From contig QXVZ01009061.1 in the NCBI GenBank assembly GCA_008931825.1, forward strand, positions 62,001 to 126,000: 64,000 nt of DNA, given 5' to 3'. Below are positions 37,005-49,591 of this stretch, one piece after another; the stretch's first letter is position 1, and every line of letters starts with the position of its first letter. The notes below the pieces were generated by a model. That model was not told the origin of the DNA, ran no database searches, and saw nothing but the letters and a program-made list of their open reading frames with translations. The position numbers and the translations under genes were made by a program. This stretch comes from Phallusia fumigata (lineage: Eukaryota; Chordata; Ascidiacea; Phlebobranchia; Ascidiidae).

Positions 37005-38043
37005 GTCTTAGTCACAGATTTACAGCCTAAATACACAAAATCACTTGTGATTGGGGTTATTCATAGTAGAATAGCTGGCAATCTTCTACACATTTTTATC
37101 AATAAAAGGTATCAGCCAGCAAGGCGACATCTATTACGTACCCGAAGCAACCACAATTGATTAACTAAACAAGCTGCGTGGTTAACAAACCTTTCTTAAT
37201 TTTTTGCTGGGGCTGCAGAAAATTAAACCATGTGGTGATATTCCCTTTACTTGCAGCACCCTTACATAATTACATGCAACAGAGTATTAACTGAATTAGA
37301 CAATAATTAGCACTGCTGTGTCTATGAATACCACTTGCTTCAACATGAAATGTGGGCAAATATTGCATGTTTGGACTAAGTGATAACAAAATAATATTGT
37401 ACAATGTATAAGCAAAACAGAACAAAGCAACTTTGAACAAATGCAAGAAAGCTTTTCTTATATTGAAAAAAATAAAGTGTCATTATTTATTTCATTTTGT
37501 TTTTGTAACACTTTTATTTTGGTCTTGTTTCATCATGAAAAAGGCTTCAAAAAAGTGGCTTGAAAAGATTTTTAAAGATAAAATTAGTCTTTGGGGTTTG
37601 GGAAAAATATGTTAAATATGGACTTAACTAAAAACAAACTTTGGATAAAGCTGGTTAGATAGATAGACCAAAATTATCTAATTAAAAATAGCATGATATC
37701 ATTCCATTCTATACTTTTTTTCTTGCTATTGTGTATGATCTGATATTTCACCTAAAAATTTTTTATTTCATTCCGGTATTTCTTTCTGTTTGAGTATGAA
37801 ACAGATTGTAAACGTGCAATAAGATAATCACTTCCAATGTCAGATTAAATCTTTTTTCTAATGCAGCAAGTTGTGATTTTAAGAGTTGGTTTAGTTGTAG
37901 AATTCAGGTTGAAAATGGTTTGTTACAGTTGCATTTTACTAAATGTCCCTAAAGATACCATCGTTCATCGAAGTGTACAGCAAAAATATTAATTACGCAA
38001 GTCCCAACGGGATACAAACATTTGGTTTGACGACCGGCTTAAG

Positions 38044-38328
38044 TCAAAAGTTTGCTCCATTGTAGCAGAGATTTTTATGAAACGGCAAAATAGCGCAAGA
38101 TCCTAAAAGTTTGTCATCATTTGTTCCGAAATCGCCGAAGTATCGGACGAGTTCTAAATACTGTTCACAGCATCGGGTATCGGCGCTAGTGCAATGTTGA
38201 TAACGGTTGTCTGATTGCACAAAAAAAAGCACTGCTAGTTCGTTCGGGATTTTCCCTTTGTATGTGCACCCATGCGTCAGATACATACATGCTGAATCCA
38301 TAGATAACCCAAAGAGTTGTGGATACAT
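38044..38328 (-). CDS. Hypothetical 94-residue Cys-containing ORF
   Basis: The frame begins at an ATG (38328-38326) and encodes 94 residues with seven cysteines, in locally GC-richer DNA than its surroundings. It remains open a short way upstream to an AG that could be an acceptor, so it may be an exon rather than a whole gene. I recognise no family, signal peptide or membrane segment. Chance is a real alternative. Confidence 0.22.
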   Translation of the reverse strand: MYPQLFGLSMDSACMYLTHGCTYKGKIPNELAVLFFVQSDNRYQHCTSADTRCCEQYLELVRYFGDFGTNDDKLLGSCAILPFHKNLCYNGANF

Positions 38329-38525
38329 AACACAACTAAATGACAGACTGCTAGTGCTAGAGGTATGTACACGAACCGAAGTATCCGGTTACAGTGAAAA
38401 GACATTCGACAGTAGAAGTGTTGCAAGTTAAAAGACAGTAGAAGTGTTGCAAGTTAACAATCACCCACATATTGTACCCTTTACTTTTTTGCGGTACATA
38501 ACGTACCACTGCCGGGCTGCTTTTT

Positions 38526-39373
38526 CCGACTTGGTAATTATGGGTCCCCTTCCACGAAGGGGGGGGGGATTGTTTTTACTCTGTTTTTTTTTCTTTCTTT
38601 CTTTTTTTCTTTTTTNTTGTTGTTGTTGAATTTATAGCGCATTGCCGAAACTGCGCTGAAGAGATTCGTTAGGAGTTTGTCGAGGCTCGGCTAAAGGTCA
38701 CTGTAGGTCAAATATTGGGGCTGTGAGGTTTAAATTGTGCTGTTTATAATGAGATTGTAATTGGCCTCATGTAAAAAATGATTTTTTAAAATACATGTGA
38801 AAATCTTTACTTTTTGTTTTTCAACCGATTTTTAACTCACAGTTGCACTGTCTTGTACAGTAGCATGTAAGCTTATATTTGGTAGGTCAAATAGCGCAAT
38901 GTTGTTGTTGGATTTGTAGCACATTGCTGAAACCACGTTGGAAAGGGTCGTTTAGAGCTTGTAGTTACTATGGCCTGAACAAAAGGTCACTGCAGGTCAA
39001 ACTATTGGTTAGTGTAACTGTGGGGTTTTAGTTCATGCTTTTGACATTGAGATTGAAATTGATATGATGGAATGATTTAGTTAAATTATATATGGAAATC
39101 TTTACTTTTAAATTTGTAAAACTGAATTTTGAACCGATCACGTTCTAAAAACATCACTACTATTCAGAAATTGCATGTGTGTGGGGACCCATATGTTTAT
39201 GCTAGCAGAAACAATCTCGTTATAAAATGCCAAGGGAATTAGGGACCTAATGTAATGTGGGTGTTGAAAATATATCCAATGTAATAGAGAAAATGGTATA
39301 TGTGGAGAACATCATTTTGAGGTGGCCCCCCCCCCCCCCCCCCCCCATGGAGAACGCCACCTCTCTAGTTTTT
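38526..39373 (+). repeat. CTAG-ended interspersed element, full-looking copy
   Basis: This 848-bp copy starts TAATTATGGGTCCCCTTCC and ends GGAGAACGCCACCTCTCTAG before a T-run. It includes a T-rich ACTCTGTTTTTTTT stretch with an N at 38616, two tandem diverged 280-bp units (38617 and about 38897), a GGGGACCCATATGTTTATGC block, and about 21 consecutive C at 39326-39346. It encodes no protein. Its minus-strand relative lies at 30872-31370. Confidence 0.7.
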
Positions 39374-41509
39374 TTCATGAAATTGTGTCGACACGATTTC
39401 TTCCACCCAGCATAATAAACTCAACCCAACTCAATCTTCTATGTATCTGACGTAAATAGATACAGATAACGCAACGTGGTTTTGTCCCTTTTAAGTCTAA
39501 CTTCTGAGCACAGTGCATTGTTATTTAACCCGCAAAATGGTATTTGTGTAGCAAGTAAACGCTCTTGGTGAGTATTTTGTACACGTGTGTGTAATGACTC
39601 CCGCACGGCTCAAATCCCGTGGAAACATGTCCCCTAATATTTTTGTTGGGGGGATTTTCATACATCTGTCCCCCCCCCAAATATTTTAGATTTGTTAAAA
39701 GAAAGAAATACAACTTTATTAAACATCACACAAATTCAATGATTGAACACGACATAGACGTCTAAGTATTGTTTGTACGAAGTACAGTAAAATATGCATT
39801 AAACTAATGGTGTCTACAGAAATACATAATGTCACAAAAGGTAAACTGCTAAACGCTAGTAGCATAGAGCAGTACTTCGTTTCCAACGCGAATGAAAAAG
39901 CAAGACCCCAATCAAAAGGAATTTGGCGGACCCATCAGTGCTGCTAAATTCACAGCACCTCGACATGCGGCGAAACATGTAGAAAGTTTAGTAAAAATCA
40001 CTGATTTTTTATGTTAGTTTATGTTTGTCGTGTGTTTAAAATGCACAAAAAATAAGATGAAGCTTTGATTGAAAACTGTTTTTTTTTGTAGCAAAACGGT
40101 TTTAGCACTTTTTAAAGTGTTTTGTAACATTTAAGCGACCGTGAAAACAGCTTTTACGCCCTTTGTCTCGTTTAGGGGTTCGACAACAATAAGTACCTCG
40201 ATTTTTCGACTTTTTTCTTTCTCGAAAATGTCGACAATCACGTTACAGTTTTTACACCAGCAATGTTTGAAGTTTGTTTAGTTACTACCCCTTAACTATC
40301 GTCGCGATAACATTGAATGATTTCTGCAGATAGAAAACTCACTCTTGGCTTTGCTTTTTGAGGCTGTCTCACTGCGGAATTCCACTTGTGTGACGTTTCG
40401 CGAAAAGAAGGCAAGAACTGGGACGCGTTCAACGAAAGTTTTAAAAAGAGCGTTGAATTTCTGAACTTTTTGATTTGTTTTTTTTTTAGCCAGCACAACT
40501 GTCGCAACATAATTGGTCTGTCTGCGGAACTGAAGCGTCTTTTACGAATGGGGCATTTAGTTAACAGTCAAGTCTCAAAATCCAGCCCATTACCTGCCAC
40601 GAAAATATAAAAATCAATTATTTCGGTATTTCACGAGTCTATTTGCCTGTGGAATGATCTTCTAAAAGAAATTCGAGCGTTAACATTTATTTCAGTTTTT
40701 TAAATAAAGGCCCAAAACCATTTTTTGCACATCCGGTAAAAATACGACGAGTTTTTGGGGTCGTGAGTACGCAAATTTAACACTTGTAGCGGTCGTTTAT
40801 CATAAACACAGTGAGATTGTAGCAACAATTTTGCAAAGCGTTCACGCGAGCCAATGCAATACTTCCGTTAACAGTTGTATCATTTTGTACTTTGCAACAT
40901 TGTTTATCTTTAAACCACAGTTGTCAGCTAAATAAACGGCGGACACATACAAGTAATTTAGAACGCTTATTACAGTTTTGGGCCAGGATAGTTAAGCAGT
41001 GTTCAAAATACTGCACAACGTCGGCAAACGGATTCTAAACACACAATACAGAACACGTTAAAAATCATATCAGAGCATACGACTTTAATTAAGTGTGGCT
41101 TACATCGCATCACTAACGGTTCACATTTATTAATTAGTTTGGGACACATTCTACCCTTTTCATCTAATATAGCAAAAACTCGATTAGTTTTTCTGATCTT
41201 GTCACATAATTTTAAACAACAACTGACGCACAACTGCACGCTGCACGTGGCATAAAAACTCAAGATCAAAATTTACTAAAGCATGTCAAGCGAAAGAAAC
41301 CAACGGCATTGTTACGACATAGGGAAAGCTGGGCTTGTAGGGCAATCATATGACTGCTATAATCTTATCGTAGTCGATGCACGTGCGATGTGACGTAGTA
41401 ATACGGTTAAGTGATTTTTACGATGTTACAATAACACAGAAGAAACCCAATATTGTCATGATAATCATATATATAGCGGCTTTTCCAAGTCAAGCCAACT
41501 TAAAGGTTA

Positions 41510-41670
41510 TTAATGTGTTACGTCATTCCGAATGACGTCATCATTGTGTGACATCATAGGAAGTATTTATGACGGCATGTGAGAAGTTTTCGCTCGCTGC
41601 GCGGTCTTTTTTCGCAAAAGTGTTTTCTTGCTGCATGCATTTATGAGATGACGTCATAGTGACGTCCTTA
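41510..41670. promoter_or_regulatory. Cluster of CRE/ATF-like sites
   Basis: Consensus TGACGTCA occurs at 41533-41540 and 41649-41656. Close variants occur at 41549-41556 (TGACATCA) and 41660-41667 (TGACGTCC), with TTACGTCA near 41518. Five such sites in about 150 bp of AT-rich DNA is more than expected by chance. The region is about 0.85 kb beyond the DHX32 stop and 4.5 kb upstream of TP53I3. Confidence 0.45.
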
Positions 41671-42515
41671 TCTTCGTTACATCTCCGGTATATGGCGTAG
41701 TCCATTATATGTGAACGTTAGTTGAGTTTGTGCATAGGCGACGAACTTATTGCCTTTGGTCACGTAAGTACATCAAAAACTTTTTTTTGTATTCAATGCA
41801 CCATTGTGCATCAAAACAGCTGCCCAACAAACAACTGTTTACACAAATCAACATGTACATGTCATTTTAAGACTGTGTTTGCATTTACATCCGACAAATT
41901 ACACTAACCATTTTTTCAGTTTTTCGTTAAACCACAGTTATATAAAACCAATGGCCATGGTTTCGGTAATATTTATCAACTAAAATACATATTACCCACA
42001 TGCGTCAGCAATCGATCTGTGCATGCACGTCGTAAAATTCGAATACCGTCCGGTAGGAAAGCAGTAGTCCGGACCGCATACGCCCGTTACGTTGTCTTAT
42101 CCCTGACGAATCGGGTGTTTTGAAAGAAGAGGTTAGCCTACATCATCGCGAGAGAACAAAACTACTATTTTTCCTTTATGTATCTCTAAAATCCAATGTC
42201 TCATTTAAATGTGCCTAATTTCAAATCACGGGCAATTTTTATTGATGCTCATTTTCATGAACGTTATGTTTGTTGTTGGAAACAATAATATATATTTTCT
42301 AAATAAGACAACATTGCACAGCAAAATTAGCAAAAAAGTTTAAAGCATTGCACAGCATTCAGTAAAACTTAATTCTAGTCAATATTTACTTGTAGCACAG
42401 TAAACGGTAATAGTGCGTCTGTGTCATAAGTTATAGCATGTGATTATAAACATTAAAACGAGCTATTTTTTGTTTGGTTTTTTCATGTAGAACAATCACC
42501 ATGTTAACAAAAATA

Positions 42516-45500
42516 TCACTGCACACGACATTGACTTTGTGCTGATGTGTCGGAGTTCAAATAATCCGACGCTTTGTTGTATGCATATGTGACATCCCTT
42601 ACTGTCTGAGTTATAACATCAGTGTCGTCGGAATCTTGAACCTCATTGCCAGTTTTAACTACATTGTTGTGCACAGAATTATCAAACGCTTTGCTGGAGG
42701 AAGAAGGGACATTTGGTTGCAAATAATCAACTGCGTGATTTTTGTAGTGATGTCGACGCTGGTCACCCAAGTTAAGATCACCACTGATTAGCGGTTCCGG
42801 TGTTTCCTCGCTTTTGTACAAGCGCAGACACTCGACGGTTTTGAGAATAATGTCTTTGCTCTCTGAATGTGGTAAGTTAAGCAAATAGCTTCGCGGGACA
42901 ATTTCAACAATCCTGTGACAAACATAAGTTTAATATGTTCATGCAAATAATAACGTATATTTGCAGATATTCCAGATAATGAGGGTGTGTTTTTGGCGAA
43001 CAAATAACTGGTATTTGATGCAAAACAATAGAATTTGGAACAACTAGAAAAAAGGTACCAATTACGCATCAATTCATTTAAATTTGGACAAACGTACCAT
43101 TTAGCTGTAATTCCACTGACGGTTGAAATAAAGCTGTTCTCATCAAGCTCAAAATCATTAAATAGAATCCACTCAGGTTGTCGATTTGAGTGAGAGTTTG
43201 AATTGATACGAGCAACGTGTCGATCCCGTATAATGTGGTAGTTTCCACAACCATCAGTGTTCCATGCAATCTAACATGAAACATGGTAACGCATTAGCAC
43301 AAATTTACGAAGTTGGGTTTCACCAGCCCTTTACGCGTAAAACTAACCTGCATGAAATACCCAGCTAAAAGCGCCTTCTTCACGCTATGTTCCAACAAAT
43401 CATGATCGCTCAATGGTTCGCTTATGGGCAACTCGAGACTTTCCATTATTGACAAAAGCTCCTTACGATTTTTGGCAGCCATTTGTAGGGAATTGTAGTT
43501 CAAGTAATGCTTAATGCACCAAAACTCGGACATCCCATCTATCGAATTCAAGACAGCGTGCTTTTGTTTGTCTTAAGCCATTAAGGAAAGCTTCAGAGCC
43601 AATTAAATTCGATGCTGGCAATTAGGACCGTATGGAGACATTGGGATGTCAAGGCAAAAGTCCCTATCGCCCGAAGTAAATCCCTATGCTGGTTAATCAA
43701 TGGAAATTGTGTTACAAATTATTCGTCTTGGAGCAACTGAAGACAAAGAAATGCAGCAATAAGCTTAAAAGACATTACGTGTGCAAAGAATATTTCATAC
43801 TATAGTTTTTAAAAACAAAGAAGTCTGCAGTTACACCGCAATGATCCTTAAGATTTGTTTAGTTTAGAAAAACATGTAATTCTGTTTTTAAAACACAAAG
43901 TGTACAAAGCGATTTCCGGTTTCCTTGAAATTCACGTTACCCACGACTGAGAGAGCTTTTACTCACAAATAAGCATTAATTTATGCTATCTGTGTAATGT
44001 TTCGAGCCAACTTACTTCTGGAAAATTGTTGATAAATGTTGAGAAGCGTGAAGTGGTCTCCAGCCTGATGTTCCATGCGTTCATGACATCTGGTTGCATC
44101 ACTTTTTTGTTTGTTTGAGTATACGAAACAAGAAGGAGATGTCAGCATTGCAATGATGCTTAGGATTTCCTAAATTGTTTCTGTTTATTTATACTTTACA
44201 AACTGCTAGACAACGATAAATGGTTTTAACAATGGCAGAAAATGACATATTGACAGTCTTTTAGTGCCGCCAAGATGGCCGAGTGGTTAGCGAGACTGCC
44301 TTGTGTACGCAAAGTTGTGGGTTCTAATCCCATCTCGGTCGCTTGTGTTTCCCTGAGCAAGAAACTTGAGCAACATTCCTCCAACCCAGAGGAACCCGAT
44401 GGGTTGACCCAAATTGACGTCACCAACTTCAAAAAACCGAAAGAATCGAAAAAAAATCATCTACCGGAACTGCAATGAGGCAGGTAGCTCGACGGCGGAC
44501 TCATTGTGAGCATAACGCAATTAGGCGTTGTTCCGCCCATCGAGGATAAAAATGTAACGAAAAACTTTTCACTAAAACCGAAAACCAACCTGGGTACAAT
44601 CCTCTCCGCAACTCGATATCACCGTCTTCGCTTGAGAAATCGAAAGCGGAAATTCGCTTAAAACCAACCCTAAATCAGAAAGGTTTCCATTTTCATCCAA
44701 AGCTCCGTGATAATCCAACTCCTCCAAGGCCATCATGTATGATTCGGGATCTAAGCCAAGGGAATTATATGCCAACAAAAGCAGAACAAAAGTGGACAAC
44801 AATCTTTTACCAACCAGGAGGCTCAATAAGTTGAAGTTGGGCAAAGGAAATATTTAATCTTGGTAAAAGACGTTTGATTAAAAGGATCTTCGAGGTAAGT
44901 TCACATCTCGTAATCGGAGAGCTTTTACGAACATCCATTTTCTGGGAAAACGTTACAAATTAAAACCTGAAAGAGATTTTTATTTTAACGCTGTGGTACC
45001 TCGTAAGTTTCTTTTGAGTACAGTCTGTAAACACTTCCCTTTAGAGAACATTTCTCGGTCCGCGCTTTGGTGTTGTCTTGCGATATAAACTCTATGCTCG
45101 AAGAATACGTACGAATGCGACAGTTGTAAACCTGCAAAGACTTTTTATTATCCATACCTTCTTTCATATAATACAGATTTCATACAATGTTTTAACCGTA
45201 GGCTATTTACTTGCTACACTTTAACCTATTAATTTGGATCTTCCTTTTATAGTTGTTTGGCCTAAAATTGTTTAGCTTGTTCAACAGCTCTTACAATTTC
45301 CTGTCGTAAGCCACTGTCAATCAACACATCAATGTTTTCCACGGAGAATGAAGATTCGGAAACAATGTCTGTCACGATAATTCGGCGGTTCAATAACTTT
45401 TGCTCATCGGTTGAACCACTAAAGCGTTCGTACATTGCCTTTAAAAAGAAAAAAAACAGAAAGTTTGTGACAAGTTGTTAGATAATAATCAGTTAATTTA

Positions 45501-48349
45501 AAAATGTAAAATAAACATTACCTGTTGCTTTCCATATGCAAGATCCCGATGAAGAATGACTACTTGAACCTCTCCACATTCCCCACGTACGGACATTATT
45601 GCCGACCGTCGCACGATTTCCTCACTAGCATTTTCAATTTCCTGCAACATGTAAATTATACTGATTTCTAGTATTGCCCAAAAAAGGCCAACTACCCATC
45701 GGATTACGCATTGTAATTATTTCAAAGTAATTTACTTGGTTTCACAGAGCAACTCAGACGATTTGACAAAATAAATAGAAACATGCAACTTAAACGATTT
45801 GAAAAACGTCGGCTTAACCTCTGCAATTGGATTAAAACTAAGTTGCTACGTAAACATTGTGAGGAAATCCATGCCCCTAAAATAGATGAAACAAACATAT
45901 CATATTGAAGAAATCAATAAATTGATTGCGATTCGGCTATATCACACTCACTATGTACTTACCGTTCTAGAGGACAAAAATATAATGAAGTCTCCCTTAA
46001 TGTCTTGATTAGTGTGAAGTCTCAATGCCAAGTTGACAGCTTCCGAACTTACAGATTCCTTATCGCAAGGTAAGTAGGTAATGTCCAACTGCCGCATCCG
46101 TTCGTTTTCGATTCTTTCGCGTCTCTGCTTTTCTTCGTCCTCCTTGGAAATCGAAACGGATTTTTCGATATGCTCACACGATATATCATCCTCCAAAAAG
46201 TGTAAATCGACAATCGGGACACCCTCAAAAAAGTCCTCTAATGTCGGCATCTCGTACGTATGACTAATAACAATTAGTTTCAAATCTTCTCTCATTGTTG
46301 TGACCACCCTGTACAAACGATAAAACTTGATTACATCCTTATTTCGTGATCAGTTAAATCGAACTATATTTTCCTATGTCGCCCTTTGCCGGCAAATAAA
46401 GGTGACGTAGAACAGCATTCCACTATAAAATTTATAAACCAAACGGCAGATGTTCTATGTGATATAGCCTATTCCTTTTTTGTGAAAAAACGGCTTTTAT
46501 ACGCATAAATAAAACTACCGTTTGGGTTAGATAGGAACGTACGGTACGGCAATTGTGAAACTCCTGTACTTACTTTAGTAGTGAAAGGAGAATATCCGTT
46601 GAAATCGCCCTTTCCTGAACTTCGTCGATTAAAACAAAGCCGTATTTTTGTAACATTGGGTCATTTCCCATTTCTTGCAACAAAATATCATCGGTGCAGA
46701 ATCTAAAAATTCACACACACAAACACGGATTTCAATAAAACTCACGAAAAACAAAGGCTTATACTTACTTAAGAATAGTTTCGTCGCTGGTGCAGTTCAA
46801 ATGTGGAACATCGTATCCCACCTCAGTCCCAACACTTGTTAAGTCCATTTCTTGCGCAACCTGAAAAATAAACGCTCTTAGTGAAAATGCATTTGAATAA
46901 TGTAATCAATAACATAAAAATGCCAAGACGGGTGATCACCGCAATTGGCACACCATTTTCATGTTTCATCAAGTTCAGATATTGTTTAATCGTTTGACCG
47001 AATTTAGGGGTCAGAGGGATAGCTGTTGGGGCTATAAGGTGAAACCATAAAACAACAAACCACAATGACCCAATCTAAAGTCTAATAATATTTTTTGTGT
47101 GTATTTTTTTTTCACGGGGTTCGAACCCGGGACGATCCCGAGAACTAATCCCGATCAGGTTTTTATGTCTTAAAAACTCGACCACTTGATGCCACCTAGT
47201 GACAGACAAACTCCTCTTTATTCAAACTGTCACCTATTTGAGCATGAAACACCACAATGAACATATCTGCCAGCTGGAAAAGTTTAATTCCAATTGATCA
47301 AACAGTATATGCCAAAAGTGCATGGAAAAATCTGCTAGGAAGAAAAAAGGGGAAAACAAAAAAACAGACCGATAATTACACACGTCACCTGGGAGGCAAG
47401 GGAAATGGCAGCAAGAGCGGTTGGTTGGGAGCATACCACTGATCCAAACTGGAAATCTGACTCACGTGCAAACTGGGCACACCATTGTGGGATCTAAAAT
47501 AGAACTAGTTAAAGAAACAGGTTTTCCAATTAAAACTACAATTTGTACTACGAGAAAATGGAGAAAGGACCAAACTTAAGGCAAAAGGACCAAATAAAAA
47601 TGCTACAACGTATAGTACACACAGTTTTAAAAACTAGACTTTACATTTGGATTTAATAATTAGAATCGCATGTTACTGACTTGTGTGCTTTTGCCACTTC
47701 CATTCCGCCCAGTTACCAATACAACCGGGCTTTCGTCCACTGCTAAAACAAAATCGTCTTTTGCATTCCATACGGGCAATGCTTTTCGTCTATCTAATAG
47801 CTCATAGTATATAGATGAATACGGTAGGCCGTCAAAGGGATTCATTTCTAAACTATTTTGCTCGATTGATGCATCACTAAAACGTCGTTCAAATCGTTCA
47901 GTGTCGTCCAGTATATTTCTTTCGTCATTTTTATTCTCGATGTTGGAAGGTTCTTCGACCACTTCTCCTGCAGCCGAAAATTCTTCTGCAAAAACGCATT
48001 TGCTCACAGCATAGCCAAATGGCAATATTCTTAGGAAGCAACATAACTTCGTAATAAGTTTTATAAGACAACTATAAAGTACACAAATGCATATTGTGTG
48101 GTACATGCCGCAAGATACCTACAGACAATTTTCATCAAGTGAAAACAGAATTTTTTTGTGTTTGACGTTCTGTACTTCGCAGGTTTGTTTCGCATAGCTA
48201 CTGTACTAATTACTTGTCTGAACGCAACTAACATAAAGCTAAACATTGACATAAAACATACAACTTAAATTTTAAACTCGAAAGATCTTACCTTCGTCCT
48301 CTCTCGAAGAAGTATCTTCAAACGACCAATGCTCTAACAACTCATCCAT
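42516..48349 (-). CDS. DHX32: DHX32/DQX1-family DEAH-like helicase protein, 15 exons
   Basis: This is an SF2 helicase-like protein, closest to the DHX32/DQX1 branch. Exons: 48349-48292, 47985-47681, 47493-47389, 46860-46769, 46702-46574, 46308-45963, 45641-45522, 45438-45295, 45131-45000, 44941-44815, 44750-44590, 44169-44016, 43571-43348, 43270-43098, 42912-42516. The product is 888 residues (human DHX32 743). [16 protein letters not shown] (68-83) precedes Walker [10 protein letters not shown] (112-120). Motif II reads DEVQ (213-216) and motif III is SHT (245-247). The winged-helix/HA2-like part includes [21 protein letters not shown] and [16 protein letters not shown], and the C-terminal OB-like part contains ALLAGYFMQ and LPHSESKDI. 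The last 100 residues are low complexity. RNA-dependent ATPase activity is plausible but unproven. Confidence 0.93.
44268..44565 (+). mobile_element. tRNA-derived SINE in DHX32 intron
   Basis: A tRNA-like head carries the pol III A box TGGCCGAGTGG (44276-44286) and B box GGGTTCTAATCCC (44321-44333). The anticodon arm is imperfect, so it is not a working tRNA. A body of about 220 bp follows, with CTCCAACCCAGAGGAACCCGATGGG and a GAGGCAGGTAGCTCGACGGCGG segment. It lies in the intron between exons 44590-44750 and 44016-44169. Target duplications were not clear. Confidence 0.75.
47020..47330 (-). repeat. tRNA-like sequence nested in an interspersed repeat
   Basis: On the minus strand, 47195-47112 has an A-box-like GTGGTCGAG and a B box GGGTTCGAACCC (near 47128-47117), but no foldable anticodon arm. 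On both sides are pieces of the common repeat family (GGGGCTATAAGGTGAAACC near 47030; ATCTGCCAGCTGGAAAAGTTTAATTCC near 47265). A tRNA-derived SINE probably inserted into an older element inside the DHX32 intron. Confidence 0.5.
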
Positions 48350-49454
48350 TTTATTCAAAGTTTTGCATCGTCAATGATAATGAACCGTATAGTTTAAAGT
48401 CTCATGTGCGCTTGTAAAAAGGTTGGCAGTCCTTGACGTGTGCGCTGTTGTTACTGAATAATACACGTGTCAATTACAATAGAAACGTCCCACTGGATCT
48501 TCTGGCTGTTAATTATAGGCTACTGTACGGCTTTTATTTCAGGCAGTGCATGTCGCTCTATTAATATTTTAGTTTGACTTATTAAGTACACAAAACTAAA
48601 GTGCATGTACTGACGATTACAATTCAAGTTTTAGTATTGCAAATCTGATCTAAACCACACATCGCTTTTTAGTATTTGCGTTACTATTTCCATTGCGATG
48701 TCCAAAACTATTTTTACCTGTGGGACGAGATAGTTTGGTTTACGATCCTCTACACTTTTCAGTTGACTTAAAATGTTCTTGTTACAAGTAACGGCTGCCT
48801 ATAATGTGAAACGTGATACGAAGCTTTCACAACAGCTGATACTTGAAATACGTCTATTCTACACCGACAAGGGTTTGAAGCTATTGTGTGAGCCATCGAG
48901 TCTGTCTCGCACAAGCTAATGTTTAACTACTGGCGGGCTAGGTTGTTATTCACTCTTTTCTCTCACTTCTCCCCTTCTCTTTTGTTATTTTGCACCTTTT
49001 TATTGGCGTTGTGTGCTGATACAATGTTCCCAACACTTGCCGTTGTGACGACAAATTTTTAAATCTGCAAAAATAATCTGTACTTCGGCACCCTTTGTAC
49101 ACGTACTAATACCGCAGTAACAATATATCAGCACACATGCATTTTACCAAGTGGCAGAACATTTGTCTGTAAACCAATTATACGCTGGCTTTCTTTGTTT
49201 TGCAGAATAGATTTAACTTACATCAGTTAGAATTTTATCGTAATTTGACATAACTTTTGCAAAGACAGTAAAGAGATTGTATTATGGACCGAATGAACCA
49301 AAAAACTTATAGCTTTGAGTCGATGATGAACAAAATCGTGCTTGAAAAGTTGATTCAGCACTTAACGTTGTACGTCTCTTATGTACGCATTTTCACACTG
49401 ATTCTTTTTTTTTCGATGACAATGACGGAGGTTTTAAGTTTGCATAAGGAATAC

Positions 49455-49591
49455 ATATATATCGGTTTCGGGTCGATCTGTTCCATGTGGATTTTTTGCT
49501 TCGAATATATATTTATGTTTATATATATAGATGTATTTATATATATATCGGTTTCGGGTCGATATGTTCCATGTGGATTTTTTGCTTCGAA
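49455..49591 (+). repeat. 51-bp direct repeat, 86-bp spacing
   Basis: The sequence with CGGTTTCGGGTCGAT, GTTCCATGTGG and TTTTTTGCTTCGAA occurs at 49455-49505 and 49541-49591 with one clear difference (GATCTG versus GATATG). An AT-dinucleotide stretch separates the copies. Confidence 0.8.

Larger units (their letters stand above)
37005..42515. other. Gene-poor repeat-bearing region
   Basis: No gene with family resemblance was found over 5.5 kb between TP53I3 and DHX32. The region holds one possible small open frame (38044-38328), a full-looking interspersed element (38526-39373), a C-run, and a cluster of CRE-like sites near 41.5-41.7 kb. Around 40.1-40.6 kb there are only short, overlapping frames in both strands. 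Confidence 0.6.

Noticed and set aside
44275-44345. Functional tRNA gene
   Set aside because: A and B boxes are good but the anticodon arm and acceptor pairing are imperfect and a SINE body follows.
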